Positions 33,265 through 42,967 of a DNA stretch of 64,000 nt are shown piece by piece. Each line of letters begins with the position of its first letter. Position 1 is the first letter of the stretch. A program made the position numbers and the translations under genes. Location of the stretch: positions 5,829 through 69,828 of the forward strand of contig BRYA01000162.1 in the NCBI GenBank assembly GCA_030267965.1, written 5' to 3'. The notes under the pieces are model-generated. The model made no database searches and was not told the origin of the DNA. It saw only the letters and a list, made by a program, of their open reading frames with translations. The DNA is from Triparma columacea. Its lineage: Eukaryota > Sar > Bolidophyceae > Parmales > Triparmaceae.

Positions 33265-35045
33265 TCATATGCTATTTACGACTAGTTCCATGGCGGCCGC
33301 CCTCTCCTCTACTTCTCCTTCCACGCCCTGCCCCTTCCCACCGACGTAACCATTTTCATACGTCCTAAAGAGATACTCCACAATATCTTTGCTTTCCCCC
33401 ATGTTAACCCCAGTGTTGGGGTCCAAGAGGAAAGGCACTTGTGTCATCCCGCTGACTTCCTCCAGCTCCTCCCTCCTCCTGCTCCCTTTCCCCGCACTCC
33501 TGATTTCGTGCACGAGGTCTAGCTCAACGAGCGCCTCCCTGACTAGCCTGCTGAACTGGTTGCCATCGTAGTCATAAAGTACAAGTGCCTTGGGGGGGGG
33601 AGGGGAGGACCTGGCGGACGCAACGACGGAGGACCCCCTCCCTCCCCTGGCTATGGAGGGGACCAATCCCGCAAGCCCGGGGGACGGTGGTAAGTCCCCC
33701 TCCCCTGCCTCCCCCCCGTACTCTTTCAGAAGGTACTTGACGATGTCCCCGCTCTCAAACATTTGAACCCCACGATCAAGGTCCTCCATGAAGGGGTAAG
33801 TCGCCCTCCTCCCCATGAGCGCCGCCGCGTTCTCCACCTGCCTCCTGTGCGAGCTCCCCCTCCCTGTAGGTACGACAGTGTAAGCGAGGTCCAGGGCCGT
33901 GCAGGCCTCCCGCACTCGCCTGCAGTAGGGGCAGCCCTCGAACTGGTAGATCTGGAGGCTCCCAGGGGAAGGTCGGGGGGGGGTAGGCAGGCTGGATTCC
34001 GAGGATAGGGGAGGGGCTACGGTCGTACCGTAGGGAAGGCGTGACAGGCTGACGATCCCGCTTGTGAAGGTGGAGAGCTCGTCGGGGGACTTCTTGGAGG
34101 ACAGGGGGGCCAGGGAGGAGAGCTGGGACGACGTCACGACGCCGGTTATGGACGAGTCGGATATCGCCTGGACGATGGCGCTGCCGGCGATTGAGACGCG
34201 GAGGGGTGGGTTGAAGGTTCCTTTACCTATGTTGAGCTTGTTCCCCAACGTCCAGACGGGGAGGAGAGGCAGGATGTCGAACTTAGTAGGGTCCCACATG
34301 AAGCTCGGCCTAGCAACGATCGGCCTTATCCCCGCCTTCTCCGCGTCCTCTGACATTTTCCTCTCTACCTTCCTCTTTGCCTCAAGGTATCTCGGGAGGA
34401 AAAACCCTTTGTCCTTCATCCCTGCCTCAATCTTTGTGCCGAGGGCGTTGTCCTCCCAGCCAGCCTCTGCAGCCGACACGTACACGAACGGTCTGGGTTT
34501 GGAGGTCTTAGTCGATTCCGCCGCTTCGAGGAGGTTGAAGGCTGTGGCCCTCATTTCGCTGTCGTAAGTCGCAGAGGCTGAGGGGACGCTCTGGGAACCG
34601 CTGGTGATTAGGTTGGCAAAGCGGAGCCCGCTTTCGCTGTCGAGCAGGAGACCGATAGCGTGAACGAAGGCGTCCTTGTCCTTGGCTAGATCCTTCATTA
34701 ACCCCTGGTCGTCTGCGTTACCCTTGACCCAGTTGACCTTGGAAAGGACCTTGTCATTTGGAGCCGGATTCCTGCCACGACGGCTCAAGGATGTCACTTC
34801 CCAACCTCGTGATACTGCCTCGTTGCAGACTTGGCGGCCGAGGTAGCCTGAGCCTGTTTGGTGTGTGTGGTTGTTGAGTGTGGAGTGTGTTAGAAGGATA
34901 TTTGTGTGTGGTGTGTGGTGAGTCGGAGCAGTCTCGACTCAAGCTGTATTTTTTTTGGCTTACCTCCAAGTACTAATAATTTGAGCGATATGGTTGGATG
35001 TATTATAATACAAAGTATGGAAATCGTGTATAATACATGTAACAT
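33265..35045 (-). CDS. atypical SDR fused to two thioredoxin-fold (GST-N/Grx) domains
   Basis: Exons 35045..34964 and 34853..33265 (phase 1) give 556 residues. The junction rebuilds the NAD(P) motif VLGGSGYLG. Residues about 20-260 form an atypical short-chain dehydrogenase (KGNADDQGLMKDLAKDKDAF, FVYVSAAEAGW, YLEAKRKVE). Domain 2 (from about 325) has a glutaredoxin-like active site EGCPYCRRVREA and the GST-N pattern MFESGDIVKYLLKEYGG. Domain 3 repeats the fold (PFLLDPNTGVNMGESKDIVE) but replaces CPYC with NQFSR, so it is probably non-catalytic. Plants have double GST-N proteins of this type in plastids; fusion to the SDR is unusual. The hydrophobic leader (LYTISILCIIIHP) suggests membrane or organelle targeting. 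Confidence 0.88.
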
Positions 35046-35178
35046 TGATCTCATTGGAACAGAAACAAATTAAACAACTGGCATGGAGAGACTGAGAAAA
35101 TGGGCCTGAAAATAAATGCTGAGCTCTCAGATAAAAAATGGAACAATTCACATTACGTTCACAACAACGACCAAGACT

Positions 35179-37191
35179 TCACAGAAACTCCAGAATTACT
35201 CTCCACAAAACTTTCGGGATCTTCTCACGTGCCTCACTTTCCCTTAGCGGTGGGGCTTCAACTCCGTCAGTTCGCTTCCGCTTCCTAGCCGATCTCCTGG
35301 GTGGATCCTCCACGTGATCCCAGGTTCCCTTGAGGCACAGCAGAGCGTTGACGCGTTCCGTCACAGCGATTTTGCGGTGCCACCTATAATGGAGGAGGTC
35401 CTCGACAGTGGAAATATTTTGATCCGCCGCGGCAGCGATTAGGGCGGTGCAGTCCAAGAAGCAGTTATCACCGATGGAGACAGCGGGAGATAGACTGAGT
35501 TTCGTCAGGGCGGAGCAATCCCTGAAGGCGGCAAAGCCAATCGACGTCACTGAGTCCGGGATGGTGACGGCCGTGAGGGAGGAGCAGTAGGAGAAGGCAT
35601 AACTGCCAATCTCTGTCACTCCGTCCGGGATGGTGATGGCAGTGAGGGAGGAGCAACTGTGGAAGGCGCCATCGCCAATCGTCGTCACTGTGTCCGGGAT
35701 TGTGATGGCCGTGAGGGAGGAGCAATCTCTGAAGGCGTCTTCGCCAATTATCGTCACTCCGTCTGGGATGATGACGGCCGTGAGGGAGGAGCATCCAGAG
35801 AAGGCGAAATCACCAATCTCTGTCATTCCGTCCGGGATGGTGATGGCCGTGAGGGAGGAGCAGTCTTCGAAAGCATTACTGTCAATCGTTGTCACTGAGT
35901 CCGGGATTGTGATGGCCGTGAGGGAGGAGCATCCTTCGAAGGCGGCACGGCCAATCGACGTCACTCCATCTGGGATTGTGATGGTCGTGAGTGAAGACCA
36001 ATAGCAGAAGGCGCGTTCGCCAATCATTGTCACTCCGTCCGAGATGGTGATGGCCGTGAGGGAGGAGCATTCGTAGAAGGCGTGCAAGTGAATCGGATGG
36101 ATGGTAATGGCCGTGAGAGAGGAGCATCCCTCGAAGGCCCAGTCGCAAATCTCCGTCACTCCGTCCGGGATGGTGATGGCTGTGAGAGAGGAGCATTCGT
36201 AGAAGGCATCTTTGCCAATCATCGTCGCTGTGTCCGGGATTGTGATGGCCGTGAGGGAGGAGCATCCGTCGAAGGCGTTTTCGCTTATCATTGTCACTCC
36301 GTCCGGGATGGTGATGGCCGTGAGGGAGGAGCATCCAGAGAAGGCGAAATCACCAATCTCTGTCATTCCGTCCGGGATGGTGATGGCCGTGAGAGAGGAG
36401 CATCCTCTGAAGGCATCTTTGCCAATCGTCGTCACTCCGTCTGGGATTATGATGGCTGTGAGGGAGGAGCATCCGTAGAAGGCGCCCTTGCCAATTGTCG
36501 TCACTCCGTCCGGGATTGTGATGGCTGTGAGGGAGGAGCATCCCTCGAATGCGTCCTCGCCAATTGTCGTCACTCCGTCAGGGATGGTGATGGCCGTGAG
36601 GGAGGAGCATCCACTGAAGGCGCTATTGCCAATCATTGTCACTCCAACTGGGATGGTGATGGCCGTGAGGGAGGAGCATCCCCAGAAGGCGTCATTGCCA
36701 ATCTTCATCACTCCGTCCGGAATTGTGATGGCCGTGAGGGAGGAGCATTCCTGGAAGGCTTCATCGTGAATCATTCTCACTGAGTCCGGGATGGTGATGG
36801 CCGTGAGGGAGGAGCATCCAGCGAAGGCGCCATTGCCAATTGTTGTCACTCCGTCCGGGATTGTGATGGACGTGAGGGAGGAGCATTTGTAGAAGGCATC
36901 ATTGCCAATCATCGTCACTCCGTCCGGGATGGTGATGGCCGTGAGGGAGGAGCATCTGGAGAAGGCGCCCTTGCCAATCGACGTCACTCCTTGTGCAAAA
37001 GTCACTTCTGTGAGATCACGATTACCTCTGAAGCTCTCTGTTCCGGAGTATACTGCTGTTTTGGGAAGGGAAGAGTCCCCATCATCTAGATTGTCATAGT
37101 CACCACCATAGTCATCACTATAGTCATCACTATACTCATCACCATCGTCATCACTAGAGTCATCACCATAAGTAAAGTCTAATTCACTCAT
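35179..37191 (-). CDS. BspA-type leucine-rich repeat protein (LRR_5), paralogue B
   Basis: Single exon, 670 residues. The N-terminus is Asp/Tyr-rich (DEYSDDYSDDYGGDYDNLDD), absent from paralogue A. Then come about 23 repeats of 23 residues with core CSSLTAITIPDGVTTIG. One copy near 36065-36110 is shortened (ITIHPIHLHAFYECSSL). The cap (LSLSPAVSIGDNCFLDC) and the C-terminal block (HYRWHRKIAVTERVNALL, RRSARKRKR) match paralogue A. A TATAAAAG motif lies about 20-30 bp before the ATG on the coding strand. The near-identical C-terminal DNA and 5' flank show recent duplication; repeat number differs, as expected from unequal exchange. Confidence 0.9.
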   Translation of the reverse strand: MSELDFTYGDDSSDDDGDEYSDDYSDDYGGDYDNLDDGDSSLPKTAVYSGTESFRGNRDLTEVTFAQGVTSIGKGAFSRCSSLTAITIPDGVTMIGNDAFYKCSSLTSITIPDGVTTIGNGAFAGCSSLTAITIPDSVRMIHDEAFQECSSLTAITIPDGVMKIGNDAFWGCSSLTAITIPVGVTMIGNSAFSGCSSLTAITIPDGVTTIGEDAFEGCSSLTAITIPDGVTTIGKGAFYGCSSLTAIIIPDGVTTIGKDAFRGCSSLTAITIPDGMTEIGDFAFSGCSSLTAITIPDGVTMISENAFDGCSSLTAITIPDTATMIGKDAFYECSSLTAITIPDGVTEICDWAFEGCSSLTAITIHPIHLHAFYECSSLTAITISDGVTMIGERAFCYWSSLTTITIPDGVTSIGRAAFEGCSSLTAITIPDSVTTIDSNAFEDCSSLTAITIPDGMTEIGDFAFSGCSSLTAVIIPDGVTIIGEDAFRDCSSLTAITIPDTVTTIGDGAFHSCSSLTAITIPDGVTEIGSYAFSYCSSLTAVTIPDSVTSIGFAAFRDCSALTKLSLSPAVSIGDNCFLDCTALIAAAADQNISTVEDLLHYRWHRKIAVTERVNALLCLKGTWDHVEDPPRRSARKRKRTDGVEAPPLRESEAREKIPKVLWRVILEFL

Positions 37192-37866
37192 AGTAGGGAT
37201 GGAGAGGATCTTTTATACTGTCCTTTCGGTAAACTAACCCTAACCCTGGATTTATTATACAGTCTTGTCGTTGTCAGCTTCAGTCCTCAACGAATTCCTA
37301 CATCATTGACGGGAATCAAGAGGGTTAGTGTGGTGTGATTGACAAAGAACAAGGGAGAGGGATTGTGAGACCCCTCAAGGAACGCGTCATTGCGCCAATA
37401 GCGGTTCCCTGCCATTTAGCAACAACAATACGACACTAACAGTATCGGAAATAGAGCCCAAAGTAGTATTATCTCGTCTATAAGACGGTAATAAGAAGGG
37501 GAAAAACCCACGAATACTGGACCTCGATTGAAGGGGAAATAACTTGGTTCCTTGACGTGAATAGGAAATTAAAATCAACGATAGGACAAACTACAACTGG
37601 TCAAAGCCTTAACAAGGGTTATTATTGTCATTGTTGTCCTTCTTACCTATATTTCAAAGCTATTTATTGGCTGCATTCCTGGGCTGGAAATCCCTCTAAA
37701 ATAATCCCTCCCTCTCTCCCATCCCACTCACTTATATTCTCCTAATCGTACTGGTACTCATACATATATCATACATATACTTATAGCTTACTTCAAACGT
37801 TGTGAAAGTGTAAATAAAGAGAATTTAGAACCTTTCCTCCAACCCCCCTCCAACCCGCCTCTAAAT
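37192..37866. other. 5' flank of LRR paralogue B with conserved block
   Basis: Positions 37313-37625 closely match 15235-15550, including the CGTCT-ATA-AGACG hairpin. CTAACCCTAACCC at 37235-37248 is telomere-like. No gene was recognised; the right end is the ESCO promoter region. Confidence 0.6.
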
Positions 37867-39255
37867 ATGTTTGGAAAATCAAGCATAAAACGAAAGAGAA
37901 AGAGCTTTGGCAAATCTTCCGTCACTTCAGAAGCGGCAAGTCACACATTTAGCCCCGTTAACAACACCCGTAACAACATTTCAAGCTCTGAACATGCATT
38001 CGATAGCATATTTGGAGAAGGAGGCCTAACAGGAGGCCTAACAGGAGGCCTAACAGCGCCAACACCTCAAGATTGTATCAATACGCAACACAATACACAA
38101 CACAAGACACAACACAATACACATTCAACCATCCACTCTACCAACATCAACTCTCCCCATAAAGCACTTCACAAATCACTACAAGAAACCGACCCTATCC
38201 CCCCCTCTGTACCATCTACCCCCTCCACTACCGCCTCCACTACCCCCTCCACTACCTCCGCCGATCCCATGACCTCCACTCGTACCCTCAAAGACACCAA
38301 ATCCACACCCGATACAACTCCTCACAATGCAATCACACCAATAACAAGACCATCTGCCGCCTCCACCAACACCGCAACCTCCAAAAACACCTCAAAAAAG
38401 AACAAAACCATATCGTCCTTCTTCACATCGGTCCAAAAACCAGTCAACATCAAAAAGCTACCACCCAAACCACCCCACAACCCCTCCCTAGCCTCAAACC
38501 TCACGGCCCCTTCGGCCCCCCCCGCCACAACCAACAAGACCCAGTACTATCTAGATTTCGGGCAGAAGGGTTTCAACGAATCCATAAAGTGCCCGATCTG
38601 CGAGACCCTCTACCAGCCAAGCATAAAGTCAGAGTCCGACAACCACAAGAAGGCCTGCTCCTCCTTCACCCTTGGCGTCCCCTTCCACACCCCCAAGAAG
38701 CACCGCGAGATCCTCAAGGATTTGAAGAGCCCTCCCTCCTCCTCCCGCTCCCCCCCCCCCAACGCCTACCTAGGCCCTAGCGACCACATCCTCTTCCGTT
38801 TCGCAACCCTGAACTCCCGCCTCCGCTCCATCAAAACGATCGTAGACAAGGAGATGGGATTCGCCGAGGACGAGCCGCCCAAAAATATCGTCTACCACGT
38901 AGCCGTGTCTCCCCTAAACGGAAGAGCGGTGGGACTAGTAACCACCCACCCCCTGGACCGCGCTTACGCCCTACTCCCCTCCTCGTCCCCATCCTCCCCC
39001 TCCTCCTCCTCCCTCCTCCTCCGATCCAGGGACCCCTCGCCCGTCAAGGTGGGGGTCCACCAGATGTGGGTCCACTCCAAATCCAGGGGCCTCGGAATCT
39101 GCACCTCCCTAATCGACAGGGCCAGGGAGACGACGATATACGGGGAGGTCGTAGGGAGGGGGGAGGTTGCGTTCAGCAGCCCGACGGGGGACGGGGTTAA
39201 GATGGCGAACAAATATAAGAAGGAGGGGGGGGAGGTTTACGTGTACGACTGCTGA
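37867..39255 (+). CDS. ESCO: sister-chromatid cohesion acetyltransferase ECO1/ESCO-like
   Basis: Single exon, 462 residues. The long Ser/Thr/Pro-rich N-terminus contains a 12-bp in-frame repeat (GGLTGGLTGGLT) and a PIP-box-like motif NKTISSFF at about residue 180. Next is a C2H2-type finger, residues about 240-270 (IKCPICETLYQP, DNHKKAC), then the acetyltransferase domain: KNIVYHVAVSPLNGRAVGLV, HQMWVHSKSRGLGICTSLID, and the C-terminal VAFSSPTGDGVKMANKYKKE ending VYVYDC. This matches ESCO/ECO1, which acetylates SMC3 during S phase to lock cohesin; the PIP box couples it to PCNA. Confidence 0.92.
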   Translation: MFGKSSIKRKRKSFGKSSVTSEAASHTFSPVNNTRNNISSSEHAFDSIFGEGGLTGGLTGGLTAPTPQDCINTQHNTQHKTQHNTHSTIHSTNINSPHKALHKSLQETDPIPPSVPSTPSTTASTTPSTTSADPMTSTRTLKDTKSTPDTTPHNAITPITRPSAASTNTATSKNTSKKNKTISSFFTSVQKPVNIKKLPPKPPHNPSLASNLTAPSAPPATTNKTQYYLDFGQKGFNESIKCPICETLYQPSIKSESDNHKKACSSFTLGVPFHTPKKHREILKDLKSPPSSSRSPPPNAYLGPSDHILFRFATLNSRLRSIKTIVDKEMGFAEDEPPKNIVYHVAVSPLNGRAVGLVTTHPLDRAYALLPSSSPSSPSSSSLLLRSRDPSPVKVGVHQMWVHSKSRGLGICTSLIDRARETTIYGEVVGRGEVAFSSPTGDGVKMANKYKKEGGEVYVYDC

Positions 39256-39411
39256 ACGGGGGGGTGGGAGGATTTTAGACATGCTAAATTTCTCTCCCTT
39301 GTATTTATTTATGTATTTATTTGCGACATCTCTAATTTATTTCAACAAAAACAGGGGGGTTAACTTGTTGTTAAGCACAGCCCCTCCCGCACGCAGCTGC
39401 CCGCCACCTTT

Positions 39412-41619
39412 CTACAGCCCCGCGACAGCCCTCTGAATCGCACTGAGGAAGTCTCCATGTTCAAGGGGCTTCCTCACCTCCTTGACCTTTTCGACCCTCT
39501 CCCTCTCCCCGAAGAGGTCGCCCTTGTTGTCGATAGGCACCACCACCGCACCGCCCTCGGTTCCGGGCGCGACGAACTTGCAGTGCACGTTCTTAACCTT
39601 GAAGAAAACCTCTATCCTCATCGGGCTGGCTGTGAAGTCCACCCCCAAAGACTTGTTCAGCTGGATCCTGACCTGCCCGCTGGCCGCGGACAGCGGCACA
39701 ATGTCGAACTTGGTCTTGCTCGTCTTCCCCGTCCCCCCCACCTTCCTAAAGTGCAGGCACTCCTGCGGGCTCAAGCTGAGCGCGGTCTTCCCGTCCTGGT
39801 AGTAGACGCTCCCGCAGCCGGAGTCGGAGAAGGCGACGGCTACGCGGCCCCCGGTGTAGGTGCAGGTCAGGCGCCCGGGATCGCGGGAGACGGCGAGGCC
39901 CCCGCTGGGCCACTTGGCGTAAGCGGAGCCGTCGGACCTGCTCTCGGCCCCGACGCCTCCTCCCAAGTAAAGCTTCTTGAAGGGAGGGGCCAAGGTATGG
40001 GTGGGGCGGGGGGGGCTAGGGACGACGGGGTCGGAAGAGGCGACGGCGGAACCCTGAATTAGGTGAGAGGGTGATTCGGAACCTTCCACGACGCCCTCAA
40101 TGGACTCCATGACCCGAGGGGATGCGACAGAGCTGCCGACGGGGGGGTGGGAGGAACGAGGGGACTGAACTGAAGAGCTAACACTACCCTGCCAGCTAAC
40201 GGGCTTGAACTTAACCTGCCCGGTCTTTGGGGGCAGGGACGAGCTGGGCTTCTTCTTAACCGCTCGCCTTGCGACGGCCTTCTCCTTCTTGATTTTTGCA
40301 ACCTCATCACCGAATGATGGGAGGAGAGAAAGGCAGTCAGATATCGAGGCCGTCGCGAGCGTGGCTCCAGGGGGAGACTTCGGGATCGGGTTCATCGCCG
40401 AGGCCGTGGCCTTCTGAGGCCCCTTCATTGACTTGCTTGACCGAGTTGAAATCGGGGAAGTGTGGATTGGGGAACCGCGCCTGGTGGGAGAGGAGGTCGC
40501 TGACATCTTCTTCCTGCTGTTTACGTGGAGTCGTAGCTCCTTAGGATTCGTTAGGACGGCGTCGGATGGGATTAAGTTACTGTCATTGCCATCGTTGCTG
40601 TTGTTACTATTGTTGTTGTTGTATCTTCTATTGTTGGTTTTCTTTCTCCCTGCTTGTGCAGCCCTCGACAAGGCCGACTTTGTCTCCTTGTTGAAGACCT
40701 TCTGTTTAAAGTATGAGTGGTTCTCCGACTGGAGAATCTTGAACTTGAGCTTGTGAAAGACACCCTTGCCGTCAGTGGAGGCTGCAAAATCGGCGGCTTC
40801 ATCCAAATCGTCCTCCCCAACAGGATTGCAGTCGAAGGTCTGGCAGTTCTCTGCCATTGAAAGCACGACCATTTTGTAGTGTTCGTGACTGCACCAAGGA
40901 TTACTTGAACCGATGAAATGCAACAGACTTTGAAGTTGGGAGAGGTTCAGAAGCTGAGGAGTGTCGATACAATTCTTCGACAGCCAAAGCTCCTCGAGCA
41001 ATGTGAGATCACAGAGCGAAGAAATATCTTCTATCTTATTGTTAGACGCGCGCAACACCTTAAGAGAAGGAAGGGACTCGACGCCAGATAAGGAGGCGAG
41101 CTTATTATGAGAGACGTCCAGTTTTGTGAGGAAGGGAGAGTAAGAAGAAGGGGCGATGAAAGATAGAGGGGCGAGGGTCGGAATGTTGTTGAACGAAAGG
41201 TTGAGCATCGAAAGTGAAGAAAATCGGTTCAGTTCTATGCCCTTGACGTCTAGGATGTTCTGATCAGACAGGATGATGGCCCGAACGTAGTCCAGGTTTG
41301 TAGTATCCGTTGAAAGGTCGGATAGGATCGTCGTTGAGCCGAACGGTGTCGGGGGAAGGTTTGCTGAAAAGTTTAAGAGAGGAGGCCTTGAGGGGGTGAG
41401 AGGTTGTCTCTGGGGAGAGGCCTGGGGAGAGGTCTGTTGGTCCCCTCCGTCTGTGTCCGGCGCTTCGAGATCCGGAGTCGAGGAGGCACCGGGATCGGGA
41501 GTGGATGGGGACTGCATGGGACTGCTTTCACCTATCTCCTCATCACTTTCTTCAAAACCGAACATGGGTTGACTTGATGAGACGGCATCTGGTTCCGGAG
41601 GGGTCTCAGGATCCTTCAT
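39412..41619 (-). CDS. SDS22-type LRR protein with long disordered middle
   Basis: 735 residues from M at 41619 (an open frame reaches 41685, but only by a non-ATG codon). After a disordered N-terminus (PETPPEPDAVSSSQP) come SDS22-like LRRs, residues about 120-240: LSMLNLSFNNIPTL, LTKLDVSHNKLASLSGVESL, LKVLRASNNKIEDISSL, LEELWLSKNCIDTP, then an LRR cap with NPWCSHEHY. The middle is Ser/Pro/Asn-rich, including an Asn-rich run. The last 170 residues form a globular domain (YAKWPSGGLAVSRDPGRLTC, VAVAFSDSGCGSVYYQDGKT) of unrecognised family. SDS22-type LRRs are common in ciliary and phosphatase-regulating proteins; the role is unknown. Confidence 0.82.
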   Translation of the reverse strand: MKDPETPPEPDAVSSSQPMFGFEESDEEIGESSPMQSPSTPDPGASSTPDLEAPDTDGGDQQTSPQASPQRQPLTPSRPPLLNFSANLPPTPFGSTTILSDLSTDTTNLDYVRAIILSDQNILDVKGIELNRFSSLSMLNLSFNNIPTLAPLSFIAPSSYSPFLTKLDVSHNKLASLSGVESLPSLKVLRASNNKIEDISSLCDLTLLEELWLSKNCIDTPQLLNLSQLQSLLHFIGSSNPWCSHEHYKMVVLSMAENCQTFDCNPVGEDDLDEAADFAASTDGKGVFHKLKFKILQSENHSYFKQKVFNKETKSALSRAAQAGRKKTNNRRYNNNNSNNSNDGNDSNLIPSDAVLTNPKELRLHVNSRKKMSATSSPTRRGSPIHTSPISTRSSKSMKGPQKATASAMNPIPKSPPGATLATASISDCLSLLPSFGDEVAKIKKEKAVARRAVKKKPSSSLPPKTGQVKFKPVSWQGSVSSSVQSPRSSHPPVGSSVASPRVMESIEGVVEGSESPSHLIQGSAVASSDPVVPSPPRPTHTLAPPFKKLYLGGGVGAESRSDGSAYAKWPSGGLAVSRDPGRLTCTYTGGRVAVAFSDSGCGSVYYQDGKTALSLSPQECLHFRKVGGTGKTSKTKFDIVPLSAASGQVRIQLNKSLGVDFTASPMRIEVFFKVKNVHCKFVAPGTEGGAVVVPIDNKGDLFGERERVEKVKEVRKPLEHGDFLSAIQRAVAGL

Positions 41620-41794
41620 TGAGAGGTTAGGGGGGGGGCTGGAAAGGTCAGAACGGGAACAAATGGGCAATAACCAAATTCTCAACCTTGAGTCTCAGAG
41701 AAGAAATTGGTCCTTTCCAATTTCCAAACCCCAGTTCGGGGTGCTTAAACATTAATAATATGTAGAGATTTAGTCATGAGAGACAATAGTTTTG

Positions 41795-42820
41795 CTATAG
41801 AGAAAAGTCAACCTCGAAGACGCCGCTGCTACTCCACTTGCCGTTTTCAATCGTGGTCCTTCTGTCTGCTTTTTGGAATATGGCCTCGGCAACCCTCTCG
41901 CCATCAACGTCAGGCTCCAGCGAGAGGTCGACCTCCACAACTGGGGCTGATCCCCTTCTGTTCGTTGCATACTTGGCAGTATGATTTTTTCCAGTCTTGT
42001 ACGAGCGTGCGTTGCCATTGGGCCTTACATTCCCGTTCGCTTGCCGTTCTCCCCATCTAGTCCCCACCCCCCCTCCCCTGGCTCCCCTTCCAAACTTCAA
42101 GCTCATCCTCTCCTTCTCCTTCTTTTCCTTCTCCATCTTCTCCGCTAGTTTACTTTCTGCCTCCTCCCACTTTGTTCTCAGCTCGGCGCAGCGAGAACGG
42201 AGCTGAGAGAGAGAAGCATCTTTCTTTTTCATTGAAGACTGGTTTGACGCCTTCACTTCTGTAAGTTCTTTGCGGCAAGATTCTAGGTCCTCCCTAGTGC
42301 CTTCGAGCTTGAGGGTCAGGGCTGACACCTTTGATTCGAGACCTTCGATGTACGCCTGCAGCTGTGGAGGCGTCGCGAGAGGCAGCGTTGATTTCTTTCT
42401 CAGAAGTGAAGCCATGGAAGTTGGGGACGATGAAGATGGAACGACAGGAGGTACAGGTAGTGCGGGGGGGGGCGGGGGTGGAGGTGCTTTGCTGCGGACA
42501 GAGTGAGGTGTAGCGACTGACTTGTTTGGGTGGGAAGGCTGAACGAAAGACATGTCGGTGTACCTGGGAAAATTCGTAGGTGCATTTGATGACATTGATA
42601 CTGCTGATGGTGCATTAGATGATATTGATATTTCCGAGATATCTGTTCCACGGAGGCGGCAAAGAATCGAGAGAGGGTCAAAGGTCCCATGATCGCCACG
42701 GGGGGAGGAGGAGGGAGAGTGAATTGAAGACATTTGGCTTCGGTCGACATTGTTGGAGAGCATGCTGTGGTGCTGCGGAGTTCGGGAGAAGCTGGGCTTG
42801 GGATGGTGCCGCGAACTCAT
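41795..42820 (-). CDS. coiled-coil protein, unknown function
   Basis: Single exon, 341 residues. The disordered, Ser/Pro-rich N-terminus includes a proline run (SKAPPPPPPPALPVPP). A predicted coiled coil spans about residues 150-250 (YIEGLESKVSALTLKLEGTR, KWEEAESKLAEKMEKEKKEK). The basic Gly/Asn-rich segment after it is followed by two related short motifs, VVEVDLSL and VFEVDFSL, the second at the extreme C-terminus. No family was recognised. The ATG at 42820 is the first in frame. Confidence 0.72.
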   Translation of the reverse strand: MSSRHHPKPSFSRTPQHHSMLSNNVDRSQMSSIHSPSSSPRGDHGTFDPLSILCRLRGTDISEISISSNAPSAVSMSSNAPTNFPRYTDMSFVQPSHPNKSVATPHSVRSKAPPPPPPPALPVPPVVPSSSSPTSMASLLRKKSTLPLATPPQLQAYIEGLESKVSALTLKLEGTREDLESCRKELTEVKASNQSSMKKKDASLSQLRSRCAELRTKWEEAESKLAEKMEKEKKEKERMSLKFGRGARGGGVGTRWGERQANGNVRPNGNARSYKTGKNHTAKYATNRRGSAPVVEVDLSLEPDVDGERVAEAIFQKADRRTTIENGKWSSSGVFEVDFSL

Positions 42821-42967
42821 GATGGCTCGCCTAACACAAAAAAAATGATGTCGAGAAAAAATTTACCAGGGCAGCAGCAGCAGAAGTGAAGAAGCAAACA
42901 AACAAAAGTGAGGGGGAGATAAAGGTGAATGTGTCGACACCGGTTTAGTACAAGCACAAAACTTAAG

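Noticed and set aside
39457..40062. 201-codon plus-strand frame over the LRR protein gene
   Set aside because: Shadow of the coding minus strand; composition mirrors the opposite codons.
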